Below are positions 1 to 9,468 of a DNA stretch of 64,000 bases, piece by piece. Below the pieces are notes generated by a model. It saw only the letters and a list, made by a program, of their open reading frames with translations, was not told the origin of the DNA and did no database searches. The stretch comes from CAXBID01 sp963815305 (GTDB lineage: Bacteria > Bacteroidota > Bacteroidia > Flavobacteriales > Flavobacteriaceae), in assembly GCA_963815305.1 (NCBI GenBank), contig CAWFFW010000002.1, positions 248,001 through 312,000 on the forward strand. Reading direction: 5' to 3'. The position numbers and the translations under genes were made by a program. Within the stretch, counting starts at the first letter, position 1. Each line of letters starts with the position of its first letter.

Positions 1-366
1 CAAACGTAACGCCATAGACTTCTCGTTTCTTTTACGTGAATAGCTAATTAACCATTTCATAGCTGTTGAAACTTTCCGGTCAGGACGTATTTGCATCGGA
101 ATTTGGAATGTTGCACCACCAACACGACGACTACGCACTTCTACGTGAGGCATCACATTTGATAAAGCATCTTTCCAGATTTCTAAAGCTGTTTTTTCTT
201 CGTCAGTTTTTTTTGAGTCTACAATATCAATAGCATCGTAGAATACCTTAAAAGCTACCGATTTTTTTCCATCCCACATCATCATGTTAACGAAACGAGT
301 TACTAACTGGTCGTTAAAACGTGGATCTGGCAAAAGTGGTCTCTTTTTTGCTGCTCTTTTTCTCAT
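1..366 (-). CDS. rpsG: 30S ribosomal protein S7, 3' end beyond window
   Basis: Small-subunit ribosomal protein S7, which binds the 3' major domain of 16S rRNA and helps nucleate assembly of the 30S head. The visible 122 residues begin MRKRAAKKRPLLPDP and include the family blocks FVNMMMWDGKKSVA and RVGGATFQIP. Bacteroidota S7 is about 158 residues, so roughly the last 36 are missing to the left of the window. The start is the ATG at 364-366, 22 nt downstream of the rpsL stop codon. The order rpsL-rpsG is that of the str operon, so fusA is expected next outside the window. Identification is secure. Confidence 0.96.
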   Translation of the reverse strand, partial: MRKRAAKKRPLLPDPRFNDQLVTRFVNMMMWDGKKSVAFKVFYDAIDIVDSKKTDEEKTALEIWKDALSNVMPHVEVRSRRVGGATFQIPMQIRPDRKVSTAMKWLISYSRKRNEKSMALRL

Positions 367-388
367 GTCTTCTTCTTAAAGTTTTAAA

Positions 389-763
389 TTACTTCTTAGG
401 GCGTTTTGCACCATACTTAGATCTCCGTTGTGTTCTACCTGCAACACCTGCTGTGTCTAAAGCACCACGAACGATGTGATATCTAACTCCTGGCAAATCT
501 TTTACCCTTCCACCTCTAACCAATACTATCGAGTGCTCTTGTAGATTATGTCCCTCTCCACCAATGTATGCATTAACCTCGTTACCGTTTGTTAAACGAA
601 CCCTTGCTACCTTACGCATTGCTGAGTTTGGTTTTTTTGGCGTTGTTGTATAAACACGAGTACATACACCACGTCTTTGCGGACACGAATCTAAAGCAGC
701 CGATTTACTCTTCTTGGTTATTTTGGCTCTTCCTTTTCGTACTAATTGTGAAATTGTTGGCAT
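389..763 (-). CDS. rpsL: 30S ribosomal protein S12
   Basis: Ribosomal protein S12, part of the decoding centre of the 30S subunit. The 124 residues are full length for the family. The decoding loop TPKKPNSA (residues 41-48) and the later loop VKDLPGVRYH are intact. Lys43, the residue commonly altered in streptomycin resistance, is the wild-type lysine, so this sequence predicts an unaltered drug site. It is the first gene of the str operon here and has a textbook Bacteroidota promoter about 45 bp upstream (807-837, minus strand). rpsG follows after 22 nt. Confidence 0.98.
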   Translation of the reverse strand: MPTISQLVRKGRAKITKKSKSAALDSCPQRRGVCTRVYTTTPKKPNSAMRKVARVRLTNGNEVNAYIGGEGHNLQEHSIVLVRGGRVKDLPGVRYHIVRGALDTAGVAGRTQRRSKYGAKRPKK

Positions 764-785
764 ATATATTATATATAAATTTTAA

Positions 786-805
786 AGTCCTCTTTTAAGA
801 GGGCT
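786..805 (-). promoter_or_regulatory. Hairpin at the 5' end of the rpsL mRNA leader
   Basis: Arms 786-794 and 797-805 pair over 9 positions (one G-T wobble) around a TT centre, just downstream of the -7 box of the rpsL promoter. If transcription starts near 800-803, the message would begin inside or at the edge of this stem. A 5'-terminal stem could protect the mRNA or respond to a regulator. The pairing is seen in the sequence; the function is inference. Confidence 0.4.
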
Positions 806-806
806 G

Positions 807-837
807 CAAAGGTAGAAATTAAAATTAATAATTCAAA
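807..837 (-). promoter_or_regulatory. Bacteroidota-type promoter of the rpsL operon
   Basis: Read on the minus strand, TTTG (834-837) is followed by exactly 19 nt and then TACCTTTG (807-814). This matches the Bacteroidota housekeeping consensus TTTG-N19-TAnnTTTG without a mismatch. The expected transcription start is around 800, giving a leader of about 40 nt before the rpsL ATG at 763. It is the best promoter match found in the window. Confidence 0.8.
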
Positions 838-940
838 CCCTAAATGATTAATTTTCAACAGAATTTAAAAATAATTACAACCTCCATATTATAAGTGTTG
901 TTTTTCCGTTAGATTTACATAATCTTAGAGTTGACATAAC

Positions 941-2635
941 GTGCAGAAAATAGTCTATTTACACCTTATTATATACATACTTTTGCCTTGGAAGCTATTT
1001 TGCCAAAATTTACACTTAGAAATTAATGGAAACTCAGATTACCAAACTCAAATCATTGATTCAACAAATTATTTAAATGTTCATAAAAATTTTGCTTCTA
1101 TAAAAACCGAAGTAGACTCTATTCAAAAACTACTCTACAAAAAGGGTTATATTGAAAATGAATTTAAAAGCATCATTAAAAAAAACGACTCTACATTTAA
1201 TGTTCAATTCTTTTTAAAAAATAAATTCAAGACCATATATATAAACCACGCAAATTCTATAATTGATACATCAATTTTAAAATTAATTTCAAAAAACGTT
1301 TTTGATGATTATTTTATTTTGAATTTTGAGGAGGTTGAAACTGCCTTGAACTTCATTAATAAAAAAAACACAGAACAAGGTTTGCCTTTTTCGAAATTAA
1401 GCTTATCAAATATTCGCGTGAAAAGAAATAATAATTTGGAGGCTGATTTAGTTATTGTTTCTAATGAGAAAAAACGGGTTATAAATGCAATTGAAATAAA
1501 AGGTTATAAAAAATTCCCACGATCCTATTTAAAATATTATCTAAAAATAAAACCCAATCAAACTTTTAATTTAAATGCCATAAAGAGAAAAACGGAACGA
1601 CTTAACGATTTGAAGTTTGCAAATCAAATTAAATCTCCAGAAGTTTTATTTTCTAAAGATTCAACTACATTATATCTGTATCTAGAAAAAGCGAAAAGCA
1701 ACTCCTTTGATGGCTTTTTAGGTTTTGGAACAAATGAAGAAACTAACAATATAGAATTTGATGGGTATTTAAACTTAAATCTCACCAACAACTTAAACTT
1801 TGGTGAATCATTTAGATTACTATACAAGAGTGATGAAATTGATCAGCAAACATTTAAAGCAGATTTTACGCTACCCTATTTATTTAAATCTCCCATTGGA
1901 GTTGATTTACAATTACAAATTTTCAGAAAAGACTCCACTTTTACAACGGTAAATCAATTTGCAAAATTACATTATCAAATAAACTCAAAACATAAAATTT
2001 ATACCGGTATATTAAATTCTGAGTCAAGCAACTTACTTAATGAAAATACAAACCTGAATCTAGTAGACTATAATAGCAGTTATTATTCTTTTGCATACGA
2101 ATACCAAAATCCTCAAAATTTCAACTCATTATTTCCAATTAATTCTAAGTTTTATATCGAAACAAACTTTGGACGACGTAAATTACTAAATAATTCTCAA
2201 AATCAGTCTCAATTCATGGTTGATGCCTTTAAAATTTTCAACCTTAATATAAAAAATAGTATTTACTCAAGAATAAATGGTTCAACATTGATTTCTGACA
2301 CTTATCTAGAAAATGAGTTATTCAGATTTGGTGGTATTAACTCTATTAGGGGTTTTGAAGAAAATAGTTTATATGCCTCACTGTATGGCTTAATTAATAC
2401 AGAATATCGATATAAACTAAACAATCTTATCTACATCCATACCATTACGGATATTGCTTATTTTGAAAATAAAATTCTTAACAGTAGAGAAAAAGTCTTC
2501 GGTTACGGGTTTGGATTAGGAATTTCAACGAAAGCTGGTTTATTTAAATTAAACTATGCAAATGGAAAATTACAGAATCAAAAATTTAAGCTATCAAATT
2601 CTAAAGTTCACTTAAGTTTGACTACAGATTTTTAG
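941..2635 (+). CDS. Omp85/BamA-TamA-like outer membrane barrel protein
   Basis: Predicted outer membrane protein of 564 residues. A signal peptide (about residues 1-22, ending in FCQ) is followed by a POTRA-like periplasmic part (about 25-250) and a C-terminal beta-barrel. The FGGINSIRGFEENSL segment near residue 465 contains the RGF motif of Omp85 lid loops, and the last residue is Phe, as usual for barrels. The start is GTG at 941; the TTG ten bases upstream runs into a stop. At 564 residues it is nearer to TamA or ShlB-type proteins than to full BamA with five POTRAs. Its substrate is unknown. It is divergent from rpsL. Confidence 0.7.
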   Translation: MQKIVYLHLIIYILLPWKLFCQNLHLEINGNSDYQTQIIDSTNYLNVHKNFASIKTEVDSIQKLLYKKGYIENEFKSIIKKNDSTFNVQFFLKNKFKTIYINHANSIIDTSILKLISKNVFDDYFILNFEEVETALNFINKKNTEQGLPFSKLSLSNIRVKRNNNLEADLVIVSNEKKRVINAIEIKGYKKFPRSYLKYYLKIKPNQTFNLNAIKRKTERLNDLKFANQIKSPEVLFSKDSTTLYLYLEKAKSNSFDGFLGFGTNEETNNIEFDGYLNLNLTNNLNFGESFRLLYKSDEIDQQTFKADFTLPYLFKSPIGVDLQLQIFRKDSTFTTVNQFAKLHYQINSKHKIYTGILNSESSNLLNENTNLNLVDYNSSYYSFAYEYQNPQNFNSLFPINSKFYIETNFGRRKLLNNSQNQSQFMVDAFKIFNLNIKNSIYSRINGSTLISDTYLENELFRFGGINSIRGFEENSLYASLYGLINTEYRYKLNNLIYIHTITDIAYFENKILNSREKVFGYGFGLGISTKAGLFKLNYANGKLQNQKFKLSNSKVHLSLTTDF

Positions 2636-2751
2636 TTTTTTTTTAATTTTTCTTAAAATTTGTATGCTAAAAGCAAATTTTAACCATTATTTATTGTTTT
2701 ATTAACTTTTTATTGTGATTTTTGGCATTGACTAATTCAAATAATTATAAA

Positions 2752-5700
2752 ATGAAAACAAAGTTTAGTGGAATTCTAACGCTATTACTAGCGTTTGTCG
2801 TGCAACTAACGTTTGCACAAGGAAAGACAATTTCAGGTACGGTTTCAGACAATTCTGGTTTACCGCTTCCTGGAGCAACTGTCTTAGTTAAAGGTACAGC
2901 AACAGGTACATCTACAGATTTCGATGGTAGATATTCAATTCAAGCAAATCAAGGGTCCACCCTTGTTTTTAGTTTTGTAGGCTATAGTACTAATGAAATT
3001 AAAATTGGAGCCTCCAACAGTATTAATGTAGTAATGAAGGAGGATGCAACCTCTTTGCAGGAAGTTGTTGTAACTGCTTTAGGTATTAAGAGGGAAAAAG
3101 CTTCAATAGGTTCAGCAGTAACTACTGTTGATTCTGAAAAGCTTAATGAGGGCTCTCAGACTAACATAGCTGATGCACTTAAAGGTAAAATTGCTGGTGT
3201 TGTTATTTCTAATGCTTCAACAGATCCTGGAGCTTCTTCTGGTGTAATCATTAGAGGGATTAGTACTGTTGGAGGAAGTAATCAACCATTATACATCGTG
3301 GATGGTGTTCCTATCAATAATGGCTCTAATTTTTCTGACAGTTTAAATGGCGGTTACGATTTTGGTCGTGGTTCACAAGATATTAATCCAGATAATGTAG
3401 AGTCTATTTCTATACTAAAAGGTGCTTCTAGTACAGCATTATACGGTTCTAGAGCTGCAAATGGTGTTATTATAATCACTACAAAAAAAGGAAGTGCGGA
3501 AAAATTAAGTGTTGATTTCTCAACATCTGTGTTTTTTTCAGATTTATTACGAGCACCTAAATATCAAGATCAATTTGGTCAAGGTTGGGATGGTCAGCAC
3601 TTTTTAGGAGAAAATGGTTCTTGGGGGCCTCGCTTTGATAATACCACGAGAGTTTGGGGTAATATAGTTAACAATTCACAAAAGCTTAAGCGTTTCGCGT
3701 TCCAAGAAGATCAGTTAAGAAACTTTTTTGATATTGGTGAGACTTATATTAATAATATTGCCGTTTCTGGAGGATCTGGTAATACTACTGGTAGAATTTC
3801 ATTTAATAACACAAGTTCTGATGGTATTTTCCCAACTTCGGCAGATAGTTATGAAAGAAATACATTTACGGTTGCGTTTCAATCTAAAATGGATTTTTTA
3901 ACTTTTGGCGGAACATTAAATTATGTTAATACTTCTGGTAGTGCCGTTGCAACAGGACAAGACCTTACTGTATATAATAATTTAATGCAAATTCCTAATG
4001 ATTTAGATATAACAGAATTTAAAGATTATAAAAATGATCCATTTAACAATGTTGACAATTATTATACGCCTTATGGAATCACAAATCCATATTTTACGTT
4101 AAATGAAGATGGTAGTGGTTATCTAAAAGAGCGTGTGTATGGTGCTTTTGATCTTTCTGCACAAATTAATACTTGGTCTAGTATAGGCTATAGATTTGGT
4201 ATTGATCAATATTCTGATAATACTAGAATATGGCAGGCCATTGTAGATGCTGCTCCTGGAAGTCCTAATGATGATACAACAACCGAGCAACCTGGATCAT
4301 ATGCAGAAGGAACCAATATTGTAAAACAATTTAATCATGATTTTTTCTATAACTTAGACTTAAATATTTCTGAAAAATTTAATATCGCTTCTACATTTGG
4401 TTTTAACTATAATGACAGATTTTCATCTAATATTTCATCTTCAGTGAGCTCACAAGATATTCCAGATTTTTATTCTTTGGCGAACTCAGCTGCTACGCCC
4501 TTAACATCTTCTACAATCAATAAAAGGAGGTTATATGGTGTATTTAACTCAACAACATTCTCAATTAATGATATGTTGTATATTACTGGAAACATAAGAA
4601 ATGATTGGTACTCTACACTTCCAGTAGAAAATAGATCTGTATTATATGGTGGTGTAAATGGATCTTGGATAGTTACAAATACATTTCCTGAAATAAAAAA
4701 TATAGTAAGTTATGGTAAATTAAGAGTTGGCTATGGTGAGACTGGTGTTGATACTGGTGCTTACCAAGTGGAGTCTGTTTTTATTCCTGGGTCTATAGAC
4801 AACCAAGGTTTTAGAAACCTTGCATTTCCCGCAGGAGGACTTAATGCTTTTGAAGTTGGTAATAGACTTGAAAGTCCAAACTTAAAACCCGAAAGAAGGA
4901 AAGAGTTTGAAATTGGTGGTGAAGTTTCATTTTTAAAGAATCGTATTTCTTTAGACTTTACTTATTACGATGCTAAAGTGGAAGATCAAATTTTGAGCTT
5001 ACCGTTGGCAGCCACCTCAGGGTATACAAGCCAGACAGCTAATGTTGGTACCATATCTAATAAAGGTATTGAAGCTTTACTTAATTTTAGTCTTTTTAGA
5101 AATTCAGATGGTTTTAATTGGGATACTTCTATAAATTACACCAAAAATGAATCAATTCTTGAAGAATTAGATGATAGACTTGATCAAATAGACCTAGGAG
5201 GACTGAGCACTATTGGGCTAGTCGCAAGAGAAGGTCAACCTTTAGCTTTGTTAGAAGGTAGCGTACCGCAACGTGATCCTAACGGAAATATTGTGGTAGA
5301 CGCTAATGGTGTACCAATTGCTTCTCCATTAAAAGAAGTTTATGGAGATACTCAGTATGATTATACGCTAGGTATTTCAAATAATTTCTCATATAAAGGA
5401 TTATCTTTCGGATTTAGTTTAGATATAAGACAAGGTGGACTAATGTTTTCTAGAACCGCTTCTATTACAAGATTTACTGGTAATTCAATTACTACAACAT
5501 TAAATGACAGAAATCCATATATAGTGCCTGGTTCTGTTCAAGAAGTATTACCTGGAACTTTTATACCTAATACCATTGCAATAGATAATGAGCATTGGGA
5601 TGATTATTATCGTGCTACTGCAAACGAAAGAGGTGATGTGATTGATAAGTCTTTCGTTAAATTAAGAGAGATTACTCTTGGCTATAAATTTTCAGACAAG

Positions 5701-5898
5701 GTAGTAGGAAAAACACCTTTCGATCATTTATCTATAACTATAGTTGGTAGAAACCTCTTAATTTTCACGCCAGAGTCTAACCAATATATCGATCCAGAGG
5801 TTTCTACTTTCGGTACCGATTTAAATAGTCAATTTGGTGAATTTAGTGCTAACCCCTCTACAAGAAGTGTTGGTGTAACATTGAAAGCTAAATTTTAA
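2752..5898 (+). CDS. SusC/RagA-type TonB-dependent outer membrane transporter
   Basis: TonB-dependent importer of the SusC class, which forms the channel half of a lidded uptake complex with SusD. The 1048-residue protein has a signal peptide (about 1-23, ending TFAQ), a carboxypeptidase-D-like regulatory domain (about 25-110, GTVSDNSGLPLPGATVLVKG), a plug (about 115-230) with the signatures LYIVDGVPINN and DNVESISILKGASSTALYG, and a long beta-barrel ending in Phe. I start at the ATG at 2752 because the signal peptide begins there; an in-frame TTG at 2722 would add ten polar residues. The SusD gene follows after 20 nt. No polysaccharide-degrading enzyme is nearby, so the substrate cannot be inferred. 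Confidence 0.93.
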   Translation: MKTKFSGILTLLLAFVVQLTFAQGKTISGTVSDNSGLPLPGATVLVKGTATGTSTDFDGRYSIQANQGSTLVFSFVGYSTNEIKIGASNSINVVMKEDATSLQEVVVTALGIKREKASIGSAVTTVDSEKLNEGSQTNIADALKGKIAGVVISNASTDPGASSGVIIRGISTVGGSNQPLYIVDGVPINNGSNFSDSLNGGYDFGRGSQDINPDNVESISILKGASSTALYGSRAANGVIIITTKKGSAEKLSVDFSTSVFFSDLLRAPKYQDQFGQGWDGQHFLGENGSWGPRFDNTTRVWGNIVNNSQKLKRFAFQEDQLRNFFDIGETYINNIAVSGGSGNTTGRISFNNTSSDGIFPTSADSYERNTFTVAFQSKMDFLTFGGTLNYVNTSGSAVATGQDLTVYNNLMQIPNDLDITEFKDYKNDPFNNVDNYYTPYGITNPYFTLNEDGSGYLKERVYGAFDLSAQINTWSSIGYRFGIDQYSDNTRIWQAIVDAAPGSPNDDTTTEQPGSYAEGTNIVKQFNHDFFYNLDLNISEKFNIASTFGFNYNDRFSSNISSSVSSQDIPDFYSLANSAATPLTSSTINKRRLYGVFNSTTFSINDMLYITGNIRNDWYSTLPVENRSVLYGGVNGSWIVTNTFPEIKNIVSYGKLRVGYGETGVDTGAYQVESVFIPGSIDNQGFRNLAFPAGGLNAFEVGNRLESPNLKPERRKEFEIGGEVSFLKNRISLDFTYYDAKVEDQILSLPLAATSGYTSQTANVGTISNKGIEALLNFSLFRNSDGFNWDTSINYTKNESILEELDDRLDQIDLGGLSTIGLVAREGQPLALLEGSVPQRDPNGNIVVDANGVPIASPLKEVYGDTQYDYTLGISNNFSYKGLSFGFSLDIRQGGLMFSRTASITRFTGNSITTTLNDRNPYIVPGSVQEVLPGTFIPNTIAIDNEHWDDYYRATANERGDVIDKSFVKLREITLGYKFSDKVVGKTPFDHLSITIVGRNLLIFTPESNQYIDPEVSTFGTDLNSQFGEFSANPSTRSVGVTLKAKF

Positions 5899-5918
5899 TT
5901 AATTTTAAAAATAAAGAA

Positions 5919-7382
5919 ATGAAAAATATAATAAAAATTCTTTTTCTTACAATCATGATTACTTCATGTGAAGAAGATTTAAATATAAATACAAATCCGA
6001 ACACTCCAATTGGTGTAGATAAAAGTTTTGTATTAACTGCTGCGGAAGGATCAATAGCTACAGTTATTGGTGGAGACTTAACAAATTTAGGTGGGTTCTT
6101 AGCTCAATATCATACCCAATCACCAGGTGCAAGTCAGTATGAAAATATTGACACCTATAATATGAATACAGACTATGCAAACAGATTATGGTCTGAACTT
6201 TATGCTGGTGCCTTAAATGACTTAGAATATGTGAAAGCGGAGTCAAAATCTGAAGGTGAGACAGGAAGTAATTTAATCGCAGTATTACTACAATCTTATA
6301 CATTTCAGGTCCTGACAGATCTTTTTGGAGATATACCTTATTCTGAAGCACTTCAAGGAAATGGTAATATTAGTCCTGCTCCTGATGCTGGCGCAGATAT
6401 CTATTTGGGGATTATTGAGGATATAGATGAAGCTTTAGCACAATATAATGCGAACCCTGTAGCATCTACTGTAGGCTCTCAAGATAATATATATGACGCT
6501 AATATGGATGACTGGGTTAAATTTGCAAATACTTTAAAATTAAAATTATTTTTAAGAATGGCGTATACCAGTCAAGCTAATGCTAATGCAGTTACCGCAC
6601 TTTTAGCCGAAGATAATTTTATTACTAGTGATGCGGCCTTCACTTTATACGCTGAGGAACAAGAAGAAAACAAGAACAATCCGTTTTATGATGTACAACT
6701 TGATAGAATAGGTGATGTAAATAATATAGCTAGCAACTCGCTCTTGATGTTTTATACAGACAATACCGATCCTAGAATAGATGCTGTATACAGGCCAACT
6801 TCGGCTGGTATCCAAAGAGGCTTAGACCAAGGAAATAGAGGTAGCGTGCCAAATGAAACTGCCTCAGCTTTTGCTAGACCAAACGTATTACCGAATACAC
6901 CTGTATATTTTATGACTGTTGCCGAGAGCAATTTTCTGCAAGCTGAAGCGCTTATTCGCTATTCTAGTGGAACAGGAGCGCAAGATAAATACGAGCAAGG
7001 TGTTATAAATTCTTTTCTTACTTATGGTTTAACTGAAGCTGGTGCCACTCCCTTAATTTCTTCTGGAGGTGCTTACGCATATATAGCTACAGGGATTGTT
7101 GAAGACGATCTAAGACAAGTTATGGTTCAAAAATGGGCATCTTTAGCTTATGTGAATAACATTGAAGCCTTTTTTGAAATTAACAGAACAGATTATCCAG
7201 AAATTGTGGCTTTCGGATCTCAAAATTACTCTATTGGTAATTTAATAGTGTCTATAAATTCTGTTCTTCCAGGCGGTCAAACACCAAAAACACTTTTTTA
7301 TGCGGATAACGAAGTGGATAGAAACACTAATTTAACTCAGAAAGTGTCGCTTACTGTACCTATTTGGTGGGATCAAAAATAA
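5919..7382 (+). CDS. SusD/RagB-type nutrient-binding outer membrane lipoprotein
   Basis: Surface lipoprotein that forms the lid of the SusC channel and captures substrate. The 487 residues start with a lipoprotein signal ending MITSC, with the lipid-bearing Cys at about residue 17. The NTNPNTP segment after the Cys and the block YFMTVAESNFLQAEALIRY resemble the SusD-like_2 branch. The remainder is helical and TPR-like, as in the family. It lies 20 nt behind its SusC partner and 34 nt ahead of a small lipoprotein, in one apparent operon. Confidence 0.9.
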   Translation: MKNIIKILFLTIMITSCEEDLNINTNPNTPIGVDKSFVLTAAEGSIATVIGGDLTNLGGFLAQYHTQSPGASQYENIDTYNMNTDYANRLWSELYAGALNDLEYVKAESKSEGETGSNLIAVLLQSYTFQVLTDLFGDIPYSEALQGNGNISPAPDAGADIYLGIIEDIDEALAQYNANPVASTVGSQDNIYDANMDDWVKFANTLKLKLFLRMAYTSQANANAVTALLAEDNFITSDAAFTLYAEEQEENKNNPFYDVQLDRIGDVNNIASNSLLMFYTDNTDPRIDAVYRPTSAGIQRGLDQGNRGSVPNETASAFARPNVLPNTPVYFMTVAESNFLQAEALIRYSSGTGAQDKYEQGVINSFLTYGLTEAGATPLISSGGAYAYIATGIVEDDLRQVMVQKWASLAYVNNIEAFFEINRTDYPEIVAFGSQNYSIGNLIVSINSVLPGGQTPKTLFYADNEVDRNTNLTQKVSLTVPIWWDQK

Positions 7383-7416
7383 TATTAGACAATGCTTAAT
7401 TTAAAAAATTTAAAAA

Positions 7417-8067
7417 ATGAAAAATAAAATATTAAATAAATTATCCTTCTTGTTTGCTATATTTTTTATAGTTGCTTGTAGTGAGGAAAGACCTATAACT
7501 TCTGAGATTACGTTTTATCCTACTTTTGAAGTTTCTGGTGACCAATATATGACTGTAGAACAGGGCAGTAGTTTTACGGATCCTGGAGTTATAGCACTTG
7601 CTGGAGATGGTACGCTTCCTGTTACCACATCTGGAACTGTAGACACAAATACTCTTGGCGTTTACAAATTAGACTACACAGCTACTAATGTTGATGGTTT
7701 TGAAGGTTCTTCATTTAGATACGTTGCTGTTGTAGACGATTTAGCTGCTATAACCAGTAATGATTTAAGTGGTAGTTACACAAGAGATTCAAACAGCGGT
7801 CATGTTATGACACTAACCAAATTAGGTGGTGCATTTTACGATGCTGATGACGTGCTTCCAACCAACAAAATTAATATTTTTATTGCTCAAGTTTCTAGCA
7901 CTGAATTAATTGCACCTAGACAGTCGAGTCGATTTGGAGATATTGTAATTGACCCAAGTGTTGAATCTGGAAGTAGTGGTATAATATTAGCTACTGGTGA
8001 TATTACGCTTCGTACTTACATAGGATGTTGTGGTGTTTTTACTCGTCGTTTTCTTAAAAATCAATAA
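7417..8067 (+). CDS. Small lipoprotein with DUF5011/5012-like immunoglobulin-fold domain
   Basis: 216-residue predicted surface lipoprotein. The signal peptide ends FIVACSEE, with Cys at residue 21. Residues about 45-110 (VEQGSSFTDPGVIALAGDG and later LGVYKLDYTATNVDG) have the layout of DUF5011/DUF5012 Ig-like domains, often found beside SusC-SusD pairs. The C-terminal part is unassigned and ends in a basic stretch with a Cys pair (GCCGVFTRRF). It probably assists substrate binding or spaces the SusCD complex from the membrane; this is inferred from context. Confidence 0.65.
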   Translation: MKNKILNKLSFLFAIFFIVACSEERPITSEITFYPTFEVSGDQYMTVEQGSSFTDPGVIALAGDGTLPVTTSGTVDTNTLGVYKLDYTATNVDGFEGSSFRYVAVVDDLAAITSNDLSGSYTRDSNSGHVMTLTKLGGAFYDADDVLPTNKINIFIAQVSSTELIAPRQSSRFGDIVIDPSVESGSSGIILATGDITLRTYIGCCGVFTRRFLKNQ

Positions 8068-8078
8068 AAAAAAATATT

Positions 8079-8612
8079 ATGAATACAATTAAAAAATATA
8101 TAGTTATAATGTTAATTGGTATAACAGCCTTTACATCTTGCGAAATTGAAGAAGGTTATGAAGACTATACCGTAGAAAAAACTAACGTATCAGATATGTC
8201 TGGAGATTGGTATGTAAAAGTTTTTAAAGATGGTGAATTAGATTCAGATTATATACGTATAACTACGTCAAACTCTGCTTCTGATGAGAATAGTTTACAA
8301 ATTTTTGATCACTTCAATTACTGGTATATGAATTTTGCTGTACCAGTTGATATTTCAGCTTTAACGTTTTCTGGCACTGATTTATTAAGTAGCGTTGAAG
8401 ATGATGATACAGACACGACTGACGTATTTGAAACATACGACGTTAACGTAACCGTTACAAATGGATTTGTTATAAAAGATGGAACTGTTACTTCTGGCAC
8501 AGAAAATGTAGCCGATTTAATATCTTTTGATATTGAGTTCGCTGATGACGCTGGAACTATTTATCATTTTGAAGGTTACAAGAGAAGCGGCTTCTTAGAA
8601 GATGAGCACTAA
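8079..8612 (+). CDS. Putative lipid-binding-type (calycin-like) lipoprotein
   Basis: 177-residue lipoprotein, with signal peptide ending FTSCEIEEG and Cys at about residue 21. The rest is an acidic, beta-rich domain with a DMSGDWYVKVFKDG segment typical of small calycin-like proteins in Bacteroidota (the putative lipid-binding family often encoded last in SusCD operons). It is 11 nt behind the previous lipoprotein gene and is followed by a strong terminator, so it closes the operon. The family assignment is by resemblance only. Confidence 0.5.
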   Translation: MNTIKKYIVIMLIGITAFTSCEIEEGYEDYTVEKTNVSDMSGDWYVKVFKDGELDSDYIRITTSNSASDENSLQIFDHFNYWYMNFAVPVDISALTFSGTDLLSSVEDDDTDTTDVFETYDVNVTVTNGFVIKDGTVTSGTENVADLISFDIEFADDAGTIYHFEGYKRSGFLEDEH

Positions 8613-8649
8613 GTGATTAACGTAAATTATTTTAATAATTTTAAAACAC

Positions 8650-8676
8650 AACCACCTCAATCGGGGTGGTTTTTTT
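8650..8676 (+). terminator. Intrinsic terminator of the SusC-SusD operon
   Basis: AACCACC (8650-8656) pairs perfectly with GGTGGTT (8665-8671), with two further inner pairs (one a T-G wobble) and an AATC loop, followed by a T-run to 8676. It ends the transcript from the SusC-SusD locus just before rlmB. Confidence 0.85.
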
Positions 8677-8690
8677 ATACCTTTAACACA

Positions 8691-9428
8691 ATGGAAAAAC
8701 AAACACAAATATTCGGGATAAGAGCTATTATGGAGGCTATAAATTCTAATGAAACTATTGATAAGGTTTTTTTACAAAAGGGGCTTAAAGGTGAACTTTT
8801 TTCAGAATTTGAAACCGTATTAAGAAAACATTCTATTAATTCCTCATATGTACCTATTGAAAAACTAAACCGTTTAACAAAAGGAAATCATCAAGGTGCA
8901 GTAGCACAAATATCGCCTATTTTTTTCCATGATATTGAAGATTTAGTAGTACGTGTAGTTGAATCTGGTAAGACACCCCTGTTTTTATTATTAGATCAAT
9001 TAAGTGATGTTAGAAATTTTGGTGCCATTATTAGAACTGCAGAATGTACTGGTGTTGATGGTATCATTATTCAGAAAAAAGGTGGTGCTCCGGTTAACGG
9101 TGACACCATAAAAACGAGTGCTGGTGCTGTTTTTAAAATTCCAATTTGTAAAGTAGATCATATTAAAGATGCTGTATTTTACATGCAAGCTTCTGGCATA
9201 AAAGTAATTGCTGCAACTGAAAAAACAGATCATTTATTATATGACGTCTCTTTTATCGAACCTTGTGCTATTATCATGGGTTCTGAAGGCCGAGGTATAA
9301 ATCCATCGATTTTAAAAGTAGTTGATGATAAAGCAAAACTGCCATTACTTGGCGATATTGAATCATTAAATGTTTCTGTGGCTTGTGGCGCTTTTTTATA
9401 TGAAGTTGTTAGACAGAGACGAAAATAG
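8691..9428 (+). CDS. rlmB: 23S rRNA (guanosine-2'-O-)-methyltransferase RlmB
   Basis: SpoU/TrmH-family (SPOUT, knotted) methyltransferase predicted to methylate the ribose of G2251 in 23S rRNA. The 245 residues contain an N-terminal substrate-binding domain (about 1-75; GIRAIMEAI near the start) and the three family motifs: NFGAIIRTAE, IIMGSEGRGI and LNVSVACGAFLYE. The start is the ATG at 8691. The reading frame is open back to 8613, but that extension would run through the terminator hairpin at 8650-8676 and lacks family similarity. RlmB and the related TrmH-family enzymes are hard to separate by eye, but the N-terminal domain favours RlmB. Confidence 0.87.
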   Translation: MEKQTQIFGIRAIMEAINSNETIDKVFLQKGLKGELFSEFETVLRKHSINSSYVPIEKLNRLTKGNHQGAVAQISPIFFHDIEDLVVRVVESGKTPLFLLLDQLSDVRNFGAIIRTAECTGVDGIIIQKKGGAPVNGDTIKTSAGAVFKIPICKVDHIKDAVFYMQASGIKVIAATEKTDHLLYDVSFIEPCAIIMGSEGRGINPSILKVVDDKAKLPLLGDIESLNVSVACGAFLYEVVRQRRK

Positions 9429-9441
9429 ACTTTAGACTGTA

Positions 9442-9468
9442 AAAATACTAATCAATCTCCAGTATTTT
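9442..9468. terminator. Bidirectional terminator-like hairpin between rlmB and the rhomboid gene
   Basis: AAAATACT (9442-9449) and AGTATTTT (9461-9468) are perfect inverted repeats around an 11-nt loop, followed on the + strand by a T-rich run to about 9475. It lies 14 nt after the rlmB stop and overlaps the last codons of the convergent rhomboid gene. The stem is AT-rich, so its strength is uncertain. Confidence 0.5.

Noticed and set aside
8613..8690. Upstream in-frame extension of rlmB
   Set aside because: It runs through the SusCD terminator hairpin and has no family similarity; the ATG at 8691 gives the normal RlmB N-terminus.
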